Shown piece after piece: positions 12,151-24,538 of a stretch of 64,000 bases of DNA. The position numbers were made by a program, and so were the translations under genes. Each line of letters starts with the position of its first letter. The stretch's first letter is position 1. The notes beneath the pieces were generated by a model. It was given only the letters and a program-made list of their open reading frames with translations. It had not been told where the DNA came from and did not search any database. Origin of the DNA: Ailurus styani (taxonomy: Eukaryota; Chordata; Mammalia; Carnivora; Ailuridae); the NCBI GenBank assembly GCA_002007465.1, contig LNAC01000003.1, positions 10,391,515 through 10,455,514 of the forward strand, read 5' to 3'.

Positions 12151-12974
12151 TTCATGAATGATAATTTTCAATGATGAAACATTACAAATAATATAATAGA
12201 ACAGAATAATGTGTTATGCAAAGGTGAAAAGTGGTAGAATATAGGTTAAAGAAATAAGAAGTGCGTATGGGTTAAAAGGTCAAAAGAAAGAACCACTACA
12301 ACACTTGTGGACTCTTAAAGGATTAAGAGGTTAGAATTTAGATTTCCTGTCTTTTTTTACTTCAGTTATTTTTCTTTTATTTTTACATTTCTTTGTCTTT
12401 CCTTTATTTTCCTCCAAAATAGCAGTAGTTATTTCTTAGGACAAATAGAGGCAAAGAGAGGTATTTTTTCTTAAGATTCTGCGCCGATCCTATAAAACTA
12501 TGGGGAATGGTGGTTAAAGGAGAGTTGCAACTGCAAGAACTTGGACAAATTACCTACCTTTTCAGTTGTGCCTGTCTCAACTTCCTTTATCCATAAACTG
12601 GGAAGAAAAATAAATACATTTCGTATGTGCATCAATCCACTGCAAATTATGAAGCTTACTAATGCTGAAATTGCCCTATCTTTGGTTAGCAGAAACCTCT
12701 TCAGGTGGGTTTCTTTTGACATATTGCTAGTTAAATGTGATGGTTCCTTGCTTTCTGGCATGACAATAAGTTTCAGGCTCATCTTTTATATTTCTTGACC
12801 AATACAGTGAATCCATTTCTTCATGGAATCCTGGTTCTTTCAGTGGAGATTTAGATTAAAGCAGCAGCCTTTTTAATATTTCCTTCATTTATGGGATAGG
12901 GTTGGACTTTATGAAAGTTACAAAGTTGTCCCATTTTCAAGTACTTTGTAATCTATTTGATGAGATTAAAATTA

Positions 12975-13114
12975 GGGACTCCTGGGTGGCTCAGTCATTG
13001 TCTGCTTTGGGCTCGGGTCATGATACTGGGATCCTGGGATTGAGGCCCTCATTGGGCTCCCTGCTCAGTGGAGAGCCTGCTTCTCTCTCTCCCTCTGCTG
13101 CTCTCCCTGCTTGT

Positions 13115-13163
<49 letters not shown>

Positions 13164-13197
13164 GTCAAATAAATAAATAAAATCTTTAAAAATAAAG
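12975..13197 (+). mobile_element. CAN-SINE with long CT microsatellite
   Basis: Head GGGACTCCTGGGTGGCTCAG, core GGGTCATGATACTGGGATCC, then an expanded (CT)n tract at about 13114-13157 and the tail CAAATAAATAAATAAAATCT. An imperfect target-site duplication (ATGAGATTAAAATTA before, ATGAGAATTTAAAAA after) is visible. The 92-codon frame at 12902-13180 is produced by this repeat, its Ser-Leu run being the CT tract. Confidence 0.92.
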
Positions 13198-14117
13198 AAA
13201 TGAGAATTTAAAAAATAATTAAATTAAACACAAAAAAGATTGTATCATGAAAAATGAATATTTTAAGTATTTTGGACAGAAGAGATTGCATTTGAAATTG
13301 ATTTTTGGCTTTGTGATTTGTTTAGAAAATAATTGCACTCATGGTTAGAAAAAGTCGAGGTTTCTTCCAATTAGTCTGGTCAAAAAAAAAAAAAGAGAGA
13401 GAGAGAGTTATGGATGAGCTAAGACAGTTCTTGAGAGATGGGAGGTATTAGACATGGAAACAATAGACAGAATAAAAATATTTCAACCACCTATACAGCC
13501 AAGAAGACCAAGACCATGTTCTACAGACTGGAAATAATATTTTTTGGATTGAATGCATTTGGATATGGAAATAGTGGAATAATAGTTTAATATATATGAA
13601 TAACTATAACTAGATAATAACATCTAGGTTGGATAGAGGCAGGAGACAAAACAATACTGACTTTCCCTGGCAGTTGTATTAGTTCAAGTAAAACTAAACT
13701 GCTTAACATATAGACTCCCATTATGGTGATATAATAACTATTAAAGTCCACTTCTTTCTATGAAGTGAGTTTGAGGTAAGTGGTCTAGGTTTATAGGGCA
13801 CCTCTGCTTTTCACAGCCATTCAAGAATTAGGTTCCTTCTAAATGGTTGCTCCCCCATCCTTTAGAGGAATGTTGTCATCTACATGGTCACAGCTGAGTC
13901 ACTCCACACCTTTCTGCTCTGACCAGAAAGGAGAAAGAGAGTATAATGGAGACATACATGATCTGTCAGGTCCCAGAAAAGGATATGGCATGCATCACTT
14001 CTGTTCATACTCGATTGCTGAGAACTTGGTCCTAGGCTCACACATAACTGTAAGGCAGCAAGTAAATGTAGACAGCTGGGCAGTTCTGAGCCTGGCAAAA
14101 ATTCTGTGAATATTAAA
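13198..14117. other. Non-coding DNA, nothing recognised
   Basis: Includes a short A-run followed by (GA)n at 13381-13408. The two overlapping opposite-strand frames at 13843-14137 look like chance frames. Confidence 0.35.
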
Positions 14118-14130
14118 GAGGACAAGAGCA

Positions 14131-14323
14131 GGGGCACCTGGGTGGTTCAGTTGGTTAAACCTCTGCCTTCAACTCAGGTCATGATCTCAAGATCCTAAGA
14201 TCAAGCCCCGTGTCAGACTTCCTGTTCAGTGAGGAGTCTGCTTCTCCCCCTGCCCTCCCCCCACTTATGCGCTCGCTCTCTCTCACTCTCTCTCAAATAA
14301 ATAAAATTCTTAAAAAAAAAAAA
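14131..14323 (+). mobile_element. CAN-SINE, plus orientation
   Basis: Head GGGGCACCTGGGTGGTTCAG, core AACTCAGGTCATGATCTCAA, tail CAAATAAATAAAATTCTTAA plus poly-A. A short direct repeat AGGACAAG flanks it (14119-14126 and 14324-14331). Confidence 0.93.
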
Positions 14324-14499
14324 AGGACAAGGGAAGATTTTAGTGAAGAGTTTATAGTCTCTGCCACACTTGTCTACTCTCTTTCCTACCTTCCTGGTCT
14401 ATATGTTTTCCAATTTTTCCAAACGTTATTGCTTTCATCTTCCTATTCATTTCCTTAGTTAAAGTGTCTTATTATCCATCCTGTCCTGAATATTTTAAC

Positions 14500-14689
14500 T
14501 GAGTGCATCAGTTAAGATTTTGTCAGGAGACAGAAGCCACACGAATGGACTGAACTTGGGAAGTTTAATATTAATGTGATTAAGTAGTAGTAGGATATTA
14601 TCCAACAGCTAAGGGGTGAAGAGAAGTCCAAAAACTTCGGAAATGGCAAGCATGGAGAGCAGCTACTCCCTTTAGGTAGATACAGAGTA
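14500..14689. other. Left flank of the telomere array, possible old dispersed repeat
   Basis: TTTTGTCAGGAGACAGAAGC, AGTTTAATATTAATGTGATT and AGAGCAGCTACTCCCTTTAG, together with the right flank (14746-15050: CCATGGAAACTTACTGGGAA and similar), remind me of an old interspersed repeat that I cannot name. If correct, the telomere array interrupts that repeat. Confidence 0.3.
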
Positions 14690-14745
14690 CCCTAACCCTA
14701 ACCCTAACCCTAACCCTAACCCTAACCCTAACCCTAACCCTAACC
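14690..14745 (-). repeat. Interstitial telomeric sequence, (TTAGGG)n on the minus strand
   Basis: Nine perfect CCCTAA units followed by CC, 56 bp in all, with no internal substitution. This is the vertebrate telomere repeat, lying inside unique DNA far from either window end. Short arrays of this kind are known in mammals and are usually explained by telomerase adding repeats during repair of a double-strand break. The lack of decay suggests a recent origin. The minus-strand frame through it encodes an Arg-Val repeat and is an artefact. Confidence 0.97.
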
Positions 14746-15050
14746 GAAAGAAGAAGCAAACTTGGAAGAGTCCCCATTACTGACCTCCTACCCTGTTCCC
14801 CAATGCTGAGAGTCGGACTTCGTGGGGAAGGGTTTGGCAGTGACTTCTGGATGGCAGAGTTAGTCGAGGAGATACAGACAAGCTGCAACTAGCATGAAAC
14901 TGTCTGCCAGGCTCCCATGGAAACTTACTGGGAAAGATGCCTGTTTGCAAGCTCACAAAACTTACTAGGAAACTTCCCTGAGGGGTGCTGGTGAGGCTTG
15001 CTGGAACGTGAGTGCCACTGGACGTCCTCAACTCTACCGGTCGTCATGTA

Positions 15051-18000
15051 CTACAAATTTTAAGTTTTATCAGAAGCAGAGAACCCCTTCCTCCTATAGT
15101 GTCCCCCCAACACCTTCTAATAAAAAAGGCTTAACATCCTGCCATCTGGAAAAGAAGATGGTTCAAGGATCCAGCACCGGTATCATGAAACAGGGCAAGG
15201 AAATGTGGATTTGAGGGGGAAAGGCACTAAGCTGATGAGTGTGCCATGGAATTTTGTAGAAGGTGCTTGTCTTATCACAACAAAGTTCCTCTTTTTAGAA
15301 CTAAATAGGATGAAAAATGTAGTTTTCCTCTCAATAGAAACAAATAGAAATTGTTCTCCCAAATAAGGTGGCTTTTAATTCATGGATAATCTTCGGTCTG
15401 GAAATTTGCCTTCTTATCTCTCCAAGTGCTGTGGTGGCCCTCAACAAGTTCCTTACCCCTACGTGCAGCGGCCATGAAGGAAAGTGTTGTCAATTGGCTA
15501 AATAATAAGAGAAGTCCATCTTCTTAACGGTCTTAGCTTAAAAAAAAAAGACCCTATAGTTTATATTATTCCCTATTTTCACACAAGGCAGGGTTTGTTT
15601 CATAGGATGGCTTGTGACCATCTCTTCAATGACCCTGTCATTATCAGTGTGAGTAGTGAGAAAACGAAAACCAAAGCTGCAGATGTGTTCCTAGAGCCAT
15701 CTGGTTTCCTCGGAAGGTAATTTACTTACCTAAAAATAATCACATGCATATGGACACCTACCCCCCTACCGTAACATATTCCTAAAACTGTTAACATTCA
15801 TCCCATTGAGTTTATGAAAAAAAGCATTTCTCCTGTGCATACTGTTCTTTTGTTAATATTCATATGTGGCATCTCAGGAAAAGAAGCAACACTCACATAT
15901 CCTAGGAAGTAGAAAAAATCTGTTGATTAGTTTTTTTTTTTAAATCAAAAGCATTCTTTTAGGCACATTCAATCAGTGGGTTTGTGTTTTTTCTCTTAAG
16001 TAGCTGTAATAGTGCAACATTTTGAAGTAGCAATTTAGAGTTTGATTCCAAACTAATTTTTCGTATGCAGAGTTCTGAAAGGTAGATTTCCAATAAGCTG
16101 TGATCATCTTAAAAATGTCTGGTTGTGTATAGCCCCGCCAACATTGAACATTTGAATTCTTCAAGCATGGCATTCCAATCTGCCATCTAGAGAGAATAAT
16201 CTAAGGCACAGTCTAGGCTCTCACACATCATCCTTCTGTTGTTCGGTTGAGTAACAATGAAGACAGTTTAAGGTTGTGGGTGCCGTGTCATCCAACTGCT
16301 TTTGTGATATGATTGTGGTAGCCATATCGGCCCAGAATTTCCCTTCAGCAGTTAGTGGATGAGTTAACTTATTATCATATAACATCTTTATACTCTGAGA
16401 TGCTAGTGGCAAATACAGAGGTGATGTCTGTGCGTATCGGCTGAGTGATCTTCAGCTAACAGTGTGCTAGAGTGGTATGGCCCCCTAATAAGATGAGTGT
16501 GCTTTATAGGATTAGATGTATGGTGGACCACCCATGGGTAAGGTTCTGTCCTCATACGGGCTCATTCTGGAATGTGTTAAGATTGAAGATATAGGACATA
16601 TAAATATCGAACCCATTGCCTGTATTCCAAAATATAAGCTAGTTCTCTGTTAGTAAAATTGGTTTAAAAAGGAAACTATCGATTTTATGCTGGTCTCCGT
16701 AATTTTACCTGACGTACGCATACCCTAAATTATAATGATGCTCTTTTACATTTTTAACTTGTCAAAATGTTTTTAAATAGCCTCGAAGTAAGAGCAAAGT
16801 AGAGAAACAGCTGTCCCTTGTTATTTTGTTTCCTGAATACAAATAGTCTTAAATTGCTGTAAATGGAAAGGTTGGAATGAATTCAAACACTGCTTGTTTA
16901 AATACACTCTGCCTGATGTTTGTGTGTTGGAACCTTTGGAGAGGGCAATGCTAGAAAACGCTCCACATTAACTTGTCGCACGTGACAATATACGGTTATG
17001 GCTTCTCTCGTTTGTTAGGCAGAGTTGCTTCGATCTCATTTGGAAATGTCTGTGACAGTAAATCACAAGAGATTTGAATGAAGACATCTGAACAACAGCA
17101 TTAACTCCTGAAACATTTGGCGGTAATTTTTATTTTAACTCCTCTTAGGAAAACAAGAACCCCTTTGGACTTCTACAGTTAACTGAGTTCAGGGGATATT
17201 TCAGAGTTTTCGATGTGAGGAAAGGAATGAATGGATACATCTAGCTTTTGCCCTTTCCTTCTGGCTTCTGATCATTTACCATTTGTGAAGTTGGTCTATA
17301 TGTAAAGGCCAAAAGAAGGTGATTCATCTGTTTTTCCTCCAAAAACCATTAGTTTAAGGTAAGCCCCAGTCCCAGGATGTTCTTTATAAATAGAGCTTTA
17401 TCCAACAGGTTTATTGACTGTGCGGAATTGAAAAGATTGTTTAACAAATTCTTTCCTCTCTATTTGAGTAAACAGCAGCACAGAATGTTAAAGAAACTTG
17501 ACCAGGGTCACAGTTAGTGGCACAGTCTTAAATGAGTTTTTGGTGTTCAGACTCACCATCCAGTATTTTTATCATAAAATCACTTTAACAGTTCAGGTTA
17601 AGGAGTCTCTCTAGCTGGTGTTCTCCTTGACAGAATAAAAGTAATGTACTTACTCCGCAGAGCACGTCATTCAGCCACTTCCTCCGTAGTCATTATTTCA
17701 TTATTGCCTAATATTGCAGACTGTTTTCCTAGTGGTCTTACCCACAAACTCTCACTGCCTGGGTCATAACAGGGAAGCTTATGGAAAATGTTATGCTCAG
17801 CCTTTGAGGTTAAAACTGCTGTGATGTGACTACCTCACAGATTCTTGAAAGATGATAAAGTGACAGTACCAACCAAGGAAAAGGAAGAAAAAAGACTAAG
17901 GACCATTAAGAAATTAGACTTATTTGTTGGAGAAAATAATAATAAACTGTGAGATGAAGATCTTAAAAAGTTGTAGATAAAAGAAGTTACATAGCACTAG

Positions 18001-18051
18001 ACTAGGGAATAAGGTAAAATGATGTCACTGGATGTGGTCACAGACTTATTT
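15051..18051. other. About 3 kb of unique-looking DNA with no recognised repeat
   Basis: This is the longest repeat-free stretch in the window. It keeps scattered CpG sites (for example GTGCGTATCGG near 16432 and TGTCGCACGTGACAATATACG near 16974). Two adjacent minus-strand frames (15973-16173 and 16221-16412) have no recognisable domain. The region might hold conserved regulatory sequence, but nothing in the bases alone proves it. Confidence 0.35.
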
Positions 18052-18065
18052 AAAGCAGCACCCTG

Positions 18066-18261
18066 GGGGCACCTGATTGGCTCAGTCAATTAAGCATCTG
18101 CTTCTAGCTTGAGTCGTGATCCCAGAGTCCTGGGATCGAGCCCTGCATCAGGCTCCCTGCACAGCAGGGAGTCTGCTTCTCCCTTCGACCTTCCCCATTT
18201 TCATGCTCTCTCGCTATCTCTGAAATAAATAAATAAAATCTTTGAAAAAATAAAAAAATAA
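18066..18261 (+). mobile_element. CAN-SINE, plus orientation
   Basis: Head GGGGCACCTGATTGGCTCAG, core GAGTCGTGATCCCAGAGTCC, AGGGAGTCTGCTTCTCCCTT and tail AAATAAATAAATAAAATCTT. The 14-bp target-site duplication AAAGCARCACCCTG lies at 18052-18065 and 18262-18275, with one mismatch. Confidence 0.95.
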
Positions 18262-18275
18262 AAAGCAACACCCTG

Positions 18276-18465
18276 AATGCAATATTGAGAGACCTGAATT
18301 CACGTCTTGGCCTTGTTTTGTGCCTTTGGATAAACTGGTGCCCCTTTCTTTGAGTCTCAAATTCTACTTCACTGCATGGCTATGAGGGATAAATGAAATA
18401 ATATATGAAGTCCCCATCTAGCTCAATGCCAGCACATGGTAGGTGTTCAGTAAATGATTCTTATT
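18276..18465 (+). mobile_element. MIR SINE, plus strand
   Basis: GACCTGAATTCACGTCTTGG, TTGAGTCTCAAATTCTACTT, GAGGGATAAATGAAATAATA and AGCACATGGTAGGTGTTCAG follow the MIR order (core, then 3' end with the 'increment and sum' motif). The CAN-SINE at 18066-18261 has inserted into or at its 5' edge. Confidence 0.7.
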
Positions 18466-18720
18466 TTTATTTTATTTATATATTATCATTTATACCTTAT
18501 ATTTGTAACACATGTATTGTATCAATATATTATTTTAATTAAATTATTTAAATTAATACTATTTGATTCATATTAATGTCACATATAAACACTATATATG
18601 TATATAATTGGATATTAATTGTATATAGAACTACATATGTAATTATATAGAGAATAATGTATATTCTATATGTGTAATATAGAATGTATACTTGTATTTA
18701 TAATCGTGTAATTCTTTTTT
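18466..18720. repeat. AT-rich low-complexity tract
   Basis: More than 80% A+T, with many short palindromes (ATATATAT, TTTAATTAAATTATTTAAAT). There is no coding or transposon signature. Confidence 0.7.
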
Positions 18721-19539
18721 ATTTATTAGTAGCACTAACTTAATGTTCACTGTAAAGTGTGGAAGGAGAATGAACAATACAACTTATCAGTACACTAAAA
18801 TGAGTAGAGCACATAATAAGGTGTGTATTATTGAAAGGCATGGGCTATGTTTGAAAATTAACTTATTAATTAGGTTAGAGGCACTCTCCCATTATTAGAT
18901 GAAGATTTTCTAGGCTTTTTTAAACGTCATAAAAATATTCATTTTTATAATAAAAATCCGTGTTTATAGGACACCTGTTTCCCCATAACTGACAAAATAT
19001 ATCTACGTATATCCAATCACCTTGATATGATTATCATCCCTTATCACTTGTGTTGTTCCTGATCCTTATATAGTCCAATGGCTTTTGAGTAAAATTCACT
19101 TGCCATTCCTGCCAAAATACAGAACTTTGGGTACCTCTTTTCACAGAGAAGCAAATCACCTTTTCCCTTTTACAATGCACTGTCCCTGAGCCCCTCCCTC
19201 CCCTCCCTTGTGCCTTTTTCTAGTCAACCTGTCATCGTAAAATGTTTCCCTACATGCATCTCCTAGTTCAGCATCCTCCCTGTCTCTTTCCTCTTAGCGC
19301 ACAAAAAGCTTTGGTGAGTGCTGTGAAAGATGTAAGCCTGATGATTCACAGACCTGTACCCCTTGGGCAAAGAATTAAAAAAAAAAATAGGAGAAAAAAA
19401 AATAAAAGCCCGACTCCTTTCAATCCAATTAAAGACCCTCTCTTAATCCTGCCTCCCCTAAATCACTTTCCCTTTTGATTTCTTCCCAGAATGTCCCAAA
19501 ACACTTTTAGTCTCTATTTGCAGTTTCTGCTTCCTCAGC
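18721..19539. other. Non-coding DNA, nothing recognised
   Basis: Unique-looking, with T/C-rich stretches near 19190-19300. The 78-codon frame at 19242-19478 includes a Lys-rich run from an A-rich tract and is unlikely to be real. Confidence 0.35.
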
Positions 19540-20580
19540 TTTCATCTCAGCTTTCAATCTTCTCTTCTCTCGGTTCAGAACTGAAAATGTCCTCTCAAAA
19601 ATGCTACTTATTGCTAAACCCAGTCATGTCTTTTCAGACTTTTTATCTTAGTTGATGTCCTGGCAGCATTTCATGACTTGTCTTCATTTCTTCTAAAAAC
19701 TCCTCCTTTGCATGACTCTCCCTGCAGTTTATCCTTGTTCTCCTCCTCCATCAATTCCTGTCTTGGTGTCTTCTCAAATTCTGTTCCCTTCACCACCTTT
19801 TAGATGCTGTGTTTCCTATGGCAACATCCTTAGTTATCTTCATTTTCATGTATAATGAGGAGCTTCCACAGATATTATGTCTTCAGTCCTGGCCTCTCTT
19901 TTCTGAAGTCCCAGCATAGATTTTCCAATGGTTTCCAGAACACAGTTTCCTCAACACCCACAACTCAATCTGTCTCCTTATGCATGCTCTTCCTTCAGTA
20001 TTCACCATCTTGATTACTGCAAGAAATGTTTGTGTCTGTGGACCTTAATCATTGTAATATTCATTTTTTTCCTCATCCTCACAACTGACTAGCCCCTATC
20101 ACTTTTGTCAGTTACCTCAGAAACATCTGTTACTTGTGTTCCCTGGACTCAATTTTTGCTGCTATTATTCTAATTCTTTGTAGAGTTCTCCCTTTTTATT
20201 TTTTTCTTTTCTAATCCAGCTTTCATAACTCCAACGAATATCTTCTCCAAAGCAATATCTAATATTATCTTCTACTCAGAAAACATTTGTTTGTTCCTTA
20301 TTGCTTACATAATAAAATACAATATTTTTAGCATTTTCCACAATCTGGACTTTGTCACATCCCACGTCCTTCAGGCAGTCCAAGAATTTTTCAAAAATGT
20401 TCTCTCCTCCATGACTTTGCTTATGCTGTTTCCCTTCCCTGCCTGTTTATTCTACTCATACTTCAAAATATAGATCAAAAGTCTCACCTTGGCATACCCT
20501 ACTTAGAATTATCCCCATTATCTTACAGTCATTCTTCTTGCTAGCACTCAACACAGTGCACTTAGGTCTTCTTCAAAAGA
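19540..20580 (+). mobile_element. LINE-2 fragment of about 1 kb, plus strand
   Basis: Runs of L2 ORF2/3' end motifs in the right order: GATGTCCTGGCAGCATTTCA, TTGATTACTGCAAG, GCTTACATAATAAAATACAA, CCACAATCTGGACTTTGTCA and a CTTATGCTGTTTCCC-type motif near the 3' end. The C/T-rich composition of the L2 sense strand is kept. Frames are broken throughout. It is one of the longest L2 relics here. Confidence 0.65.
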
Positions 20581-21839
20581 TATTGAGCCCAATTGCTACC
20601 TGATATGTACAAAAGAACACCTAGAGATATTGAGTACATTTGGAAGCCTCCTGGTCAAAAGTATCCTGATGGGTTAGTAAGAATTGGGGGGCGGGGCATT
20701 TTATATCTTTAATCATAATCTTTCAATACTATTTGTGTATGTAATAAAATGAATATTTTCAAATTAAAAATATGCAATTTTGTAATGTGATAAGTCCAAT
20801 GATCTATTTAAAGAACTTTGAAAACACATGTGCTGATTTTAACAAATCTACAAGGCAGTCTTAGCACATAAACAATATGGATTATTGTGAAAAATCTACT
20901 AGAATATCGAAAGGTGTGAATTTGTATAGGGTTACATTTTTAGGCATAACATTACATAATGTGTTTCTTCTAGGGAGAAAAAAAATGAGGCCTCGATTTT
21001 AAGTTTCTTTAAAAATATCTATAATGTTAAATTCATCAGCTTTTCCCCAAGACTCAAGTGGTTGTAGATCATCTCCTATTTTACATTTATAAACTTGTGT
21101 TATCTATCATTCCATTTTCAGTCATTTTTTCCTTTCTTTAGCACACATATCTATGTGAGATAAAAATTCTTAATAGCTTCTCATTATTTTCTTAAAACAT
21201 CACAAACAAGAACTATCGTTAGGATGCTTTGCATTATATTTCATAGAAATTCCAACGTAAATTGTCTTAAACTTTTTAGAGGACTTATTGAATCATGTAC
21301 CTATAAAGGGAAGAATTTGTCTCGGCAAAATTAGCTAAATTTTGTACTGAATGGATCAACATGGAACCAGCTTTATAGCCAGGGGAATCCCACGTGCTCA
21401 CTGGTTCAGGCCAGGATTACTGGAATTTACTAGAAGAGAAAAGAATACTTATTTGTTTAGACTAGTCAAAGCAACCCATGAAATGGAGGAAGAAAGTAGA
21501 AATCAATCCCTTTCAAATTACATGATTGCTATACATGAGGGGAAGGTTGAAATTAATAAAAATGAATGTTGGGAAGACAAGTATAATGACCACCAATAAG
21601 ATTAATTAATAACTTTGACTTCATTTAATGCTTTCACTCTGAAATGCTCTACATAAGACTGAAAATATTTAACACAAGTCAATGAATTAATTAAGGTACT
21701 TTCATATTATATCCAAAGAAGGGAAAGACTTATTGAGCTAATTTTCAATTTAATGTGTCTCTAAATAAGCATAGAATTTGAGGACTGTTAGATATTATGT
21801 CAGACTATTTCCTGCTCTCTGTTAAAATCAATATGAAGT
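20581..21839. other. Non-coding DNA, nothing recognised
   Basis: AT-rich. The 82-codon frame at 21351-21599 has ordinary amino-acid composition but no family that I recognise and no splice or promoter context. Confidence 0.35.
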
Positions 21840-22290
21840 TATAGCACACTTATTAATGACAAGGATTGCAGAATTTATACAAGCCTTGGTCTTTGCCCTC
21901 AAGAAATTAACAACTTTGATTGTAGAGACAACACCTAAACACATAAAACAATTGAAAAATGAAAATTTACTGCATCAAAAAGTGCTATATAGAATGGTGA
22001 TATAAGATAAATGCTCCCTTAAGAAAGGGAAGTGTCTTTGTTGACTAGATGTAATGGAGGTAGGCCTCTAGAAACATTTGAGAATCTATATGATCCTGGA
22101 AGGTTGGTACAATTTGGATAAGTAGGAAAAAGGCAGGAGAACCCATTTGACATAAAGAAAAGATAAACAAGTAAAAATGATTATGGCAGGTGTTGACAGG
22201 GTATGAGTGCATGTGGAAGTAGGGAAGGATGGAACAGGGAGGTGGCAAAGAACAAGATGGCTGCCTGGAGAGGGAAATCCTTATTCAAGA
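21840..22290 (-). mobile_element. Possible LINE-2 remnant, minus strand
   Basis: TTGGTCTTTGCCCTCAAGAA, ATAGAATGGTGATATAAGAT and following purine-rich sequence resemble the reverse of an L2 3' region. Divergence is high, so both the family and the boundaries are uncertain. Confidence 0.35.
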
Positions 22291-22951
22291 TTAATGTTAG
22301 AGGGTATTTTATAGTTAAGATGAGGATGGGTTATACCTAAAATTTTAGTGCAAGGACAGGTTTCGCAAGTATAAAATTTGGGCAGTCTTCATGTGAGGGA
22401 AAATGTGATCGAAGTAGTAGTTTTTCAAAACTGTATCATTTAAACTCATACAAATTTGGACAGTAGTAACAAAGAGATAGACTAAGGTTCAGTTTTTGGG
22501 AGAAAGCACATGTCTCTTAAATCCAGTGTGACAGGAAAGTGTGAATGCAAGTGTCTTATCAAAAATCAGTTTCAGGGTCAAGAAGTGCAGAAATGGGTTA
22601 GGACTTTTTAACTTTTACAAAGTATGGGATCTCAAACAAGTAAATTTACCTCATGAGATTTTAGTTCCCACATTTATAACAAAAGGTAGTTTCAAATCTC
22701 TATTAGGTCTGAATATATAGTCTGAAGATGTCATATATATCACAAAATAATTTCCTTTATCATCTTTTACCCATTGAGAAACAGGTGGCAAAGTGTGGCA
22801 GGATCACACATGTAGGCCCCTCCCCCCAAAACAGACTAGTATGTAGTAATGCTGCCACTTATCAGATATTTCAACAAAATTGTAACATTTTAAGAAAAAC
22901 TGAAGTTTGTGGCATAGAGTGTTCTGAGAATTATGAAGAAACAAACTATTT

Positions 22952-23147
22952 TTTTTTAAAGATTTTATTTATTTATTTGACACAGAGAGAAAGATTACAA
23001 GTAGGCAGAGAGGCAGGCAGAGAGAGAGGAAGAAGCAGGCTCCCTGCTGAGCAGAGAGCCCAATGCGGGCCTCGATCCCAGGACGCTGAGATCATGACCT
23101 GAGCCGAAAGCAGAGAGGCTTTAACCCACTGAGCCATCCAGGCACCC
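22952..23147 (-). mobile_element. Young CAN-SINE, minus orientation
   Basis: T-rich tail, AAGATTTTATTTATTTATTT, then GATTACAAGTAGGCAGAGAG, AAGCAGGCTCCCTGCTGAGC and the head ending GAGCCATCCAGGCACCC. A perfect 16-bp target-site duplication AAGAAACAAACTATTT lies at 22936-22951 and 23148-23163. Its subtype matches the elements at 32220 and 54057. The end of the 124-codon frame at 22728-23102 is inside this repeat. Confidence 0.97.
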
Positions 23148-23163
23148 AAGAAACAAACTATTT

Positions 23164-24294
23164 AAAAGAAATAATGTTATGTGGAAACACAAGAGTGTTG
23201 AGAGAGTCAACAGTTTTCATTTAGACCTTGATTGGTGTTGTATGGATACATTTAATAGAGATGTCAACTACACATTGACATGCTGGTGAGAAGATACCAA
23301 GGGTGAACTCACAAAAAAAGTTATCTGTATCTCACAGCTGCACTTAACTTGTACCCCCAAACACTTAGGTACTGTCTGTCCTCTGTTCTCTCACACCCGT
23401 TCAGTTCTTCCCTTCTCCCTTTTCTCCTCCTCTCCTTCCTTCTTCTCCTCCTCATTTCACTCTTGAACACTTTTAAATGCATACACAGGCATACGCACTC
23501 TCAAGGAAAAACAAGTTTTAAGTCTAATTCTTTCATCAGTTAAAATTAACCAAAAGTGCCCACTATGTCCTTTGTGCTGGCTAGATTTGGTGTCCTAAGT
23601 TAATAGCACTGTTCCTATTGTTTTCTTGATAGCAGAACTATCTAAATACCCACTGGTCATTTTGTTCCTGTATTCACCTAAATTATGAATTTAGTCCACA
23701 CTCCTTATTATATGACCTCATCAACAAGAAGATTTGTATCTGTATGTAAATACATGCAATATCTTCATTGGCTAAAGCAGTCCATTCGTCAAATTATTGA
23801 GATAATCTCATTTGTTAAATACAAATAACATTTTTTTGAGATTTGTTGTGGCTGTTTACAGAATTCTGAAGGACCAAGAAGTAGAAAATAACTTTTAATA
23901 TCTACTGGAAAAATTCAAATAAGTCTATACATTCACAATTTTATAAAAGCAAAAGAAATTATATCTTATATGTAATAAATAAGAAACCATTTTTACAATG
24001 ATTGTCAGTATACAATGCAAACTTCTTAGTACAAATGAATACTTAAAGAAACATATTCTTGAGTTAACCACAAAAACAAATTATGAGTTACTTTTTCCAT
24101 GATGGTTCAGAGCCCTGATACTTATCTCATCTAAATCTTAAAACTTACTTGAAATAATGAAAATTAGGAACTTACATGACGACAAATCTAAAAATAATCT
24201 TGAGAAGCTGTTTTTTAATAGGGCAATATTGGCAGAGCTTAAATAGGAATTTTTAGTGTTGCATGCTATATGATACCTAAAGTGAGTCATTTTT
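23164..24294. other. Non-coding DNA, nothing recognised
   Basis: Contains a pyrimidine-rich segment at 23395-23465 (TCCTCCTCTCCTTCCTTC). Otherwise AT-rich and featureless to the eye. Confidence 0.35.
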
Positions 24295-24306
24295 AAAATA
24301 AGGAAG

Positions 24307-24526
24307 GGGCACCTGGGTGGCTCAGTTGCTTGAGCATCCAACTCCTGATTTTAGCTCTGGTCATGATTTTAGGGTCTTGGGACTGAGCCCAAGGTCAGGC
24401 TCCATGCTCAGTGGGGAGTCTGCTGGAAATCCTCTCTCTCCCTCTGTCCCTCCCACCATGTGCTCTCTCTCTGTCTCACACACACACACATACATGTAAA
24501 TAAACAAATCATTAAAAAATAAAAAT
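24307..24526 (+). mobile_element. CAN-SINE, plus orientation
   Basis: Head GGGCACCTGGGTGGCTCAGT, core GCTCTGGTCATGATTTTAGG, a CT segment ending in (CA)n at 24476-24491, and an A-rich tail. The target-site duplication AAAATAAGGARR lies at 24295-24306 and 24527-24538. Confidence 0.93.
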
Positions 24527-24538
24527 AAAATAAGGAGA

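Noticed and set aside
12902..13180. 92-codon plus-strand frame
   Set aside because: Its second half is a CAN-SINE with an expanded CT tract read as Leu-Ser repeats.
14598..14888. 96-codon minus-strand frame with Arg-Val repeats
   Set aside because: It is the TTAGGG array read as protein. No stop arises in this frame because the 6-bp repeat has none, so it is not a gene.
22728..23102. 124-codon plus-strand frame
   Set aside because: Its last third is the complement strand of a CAN-SINE, and the rest has no recognisable domain.
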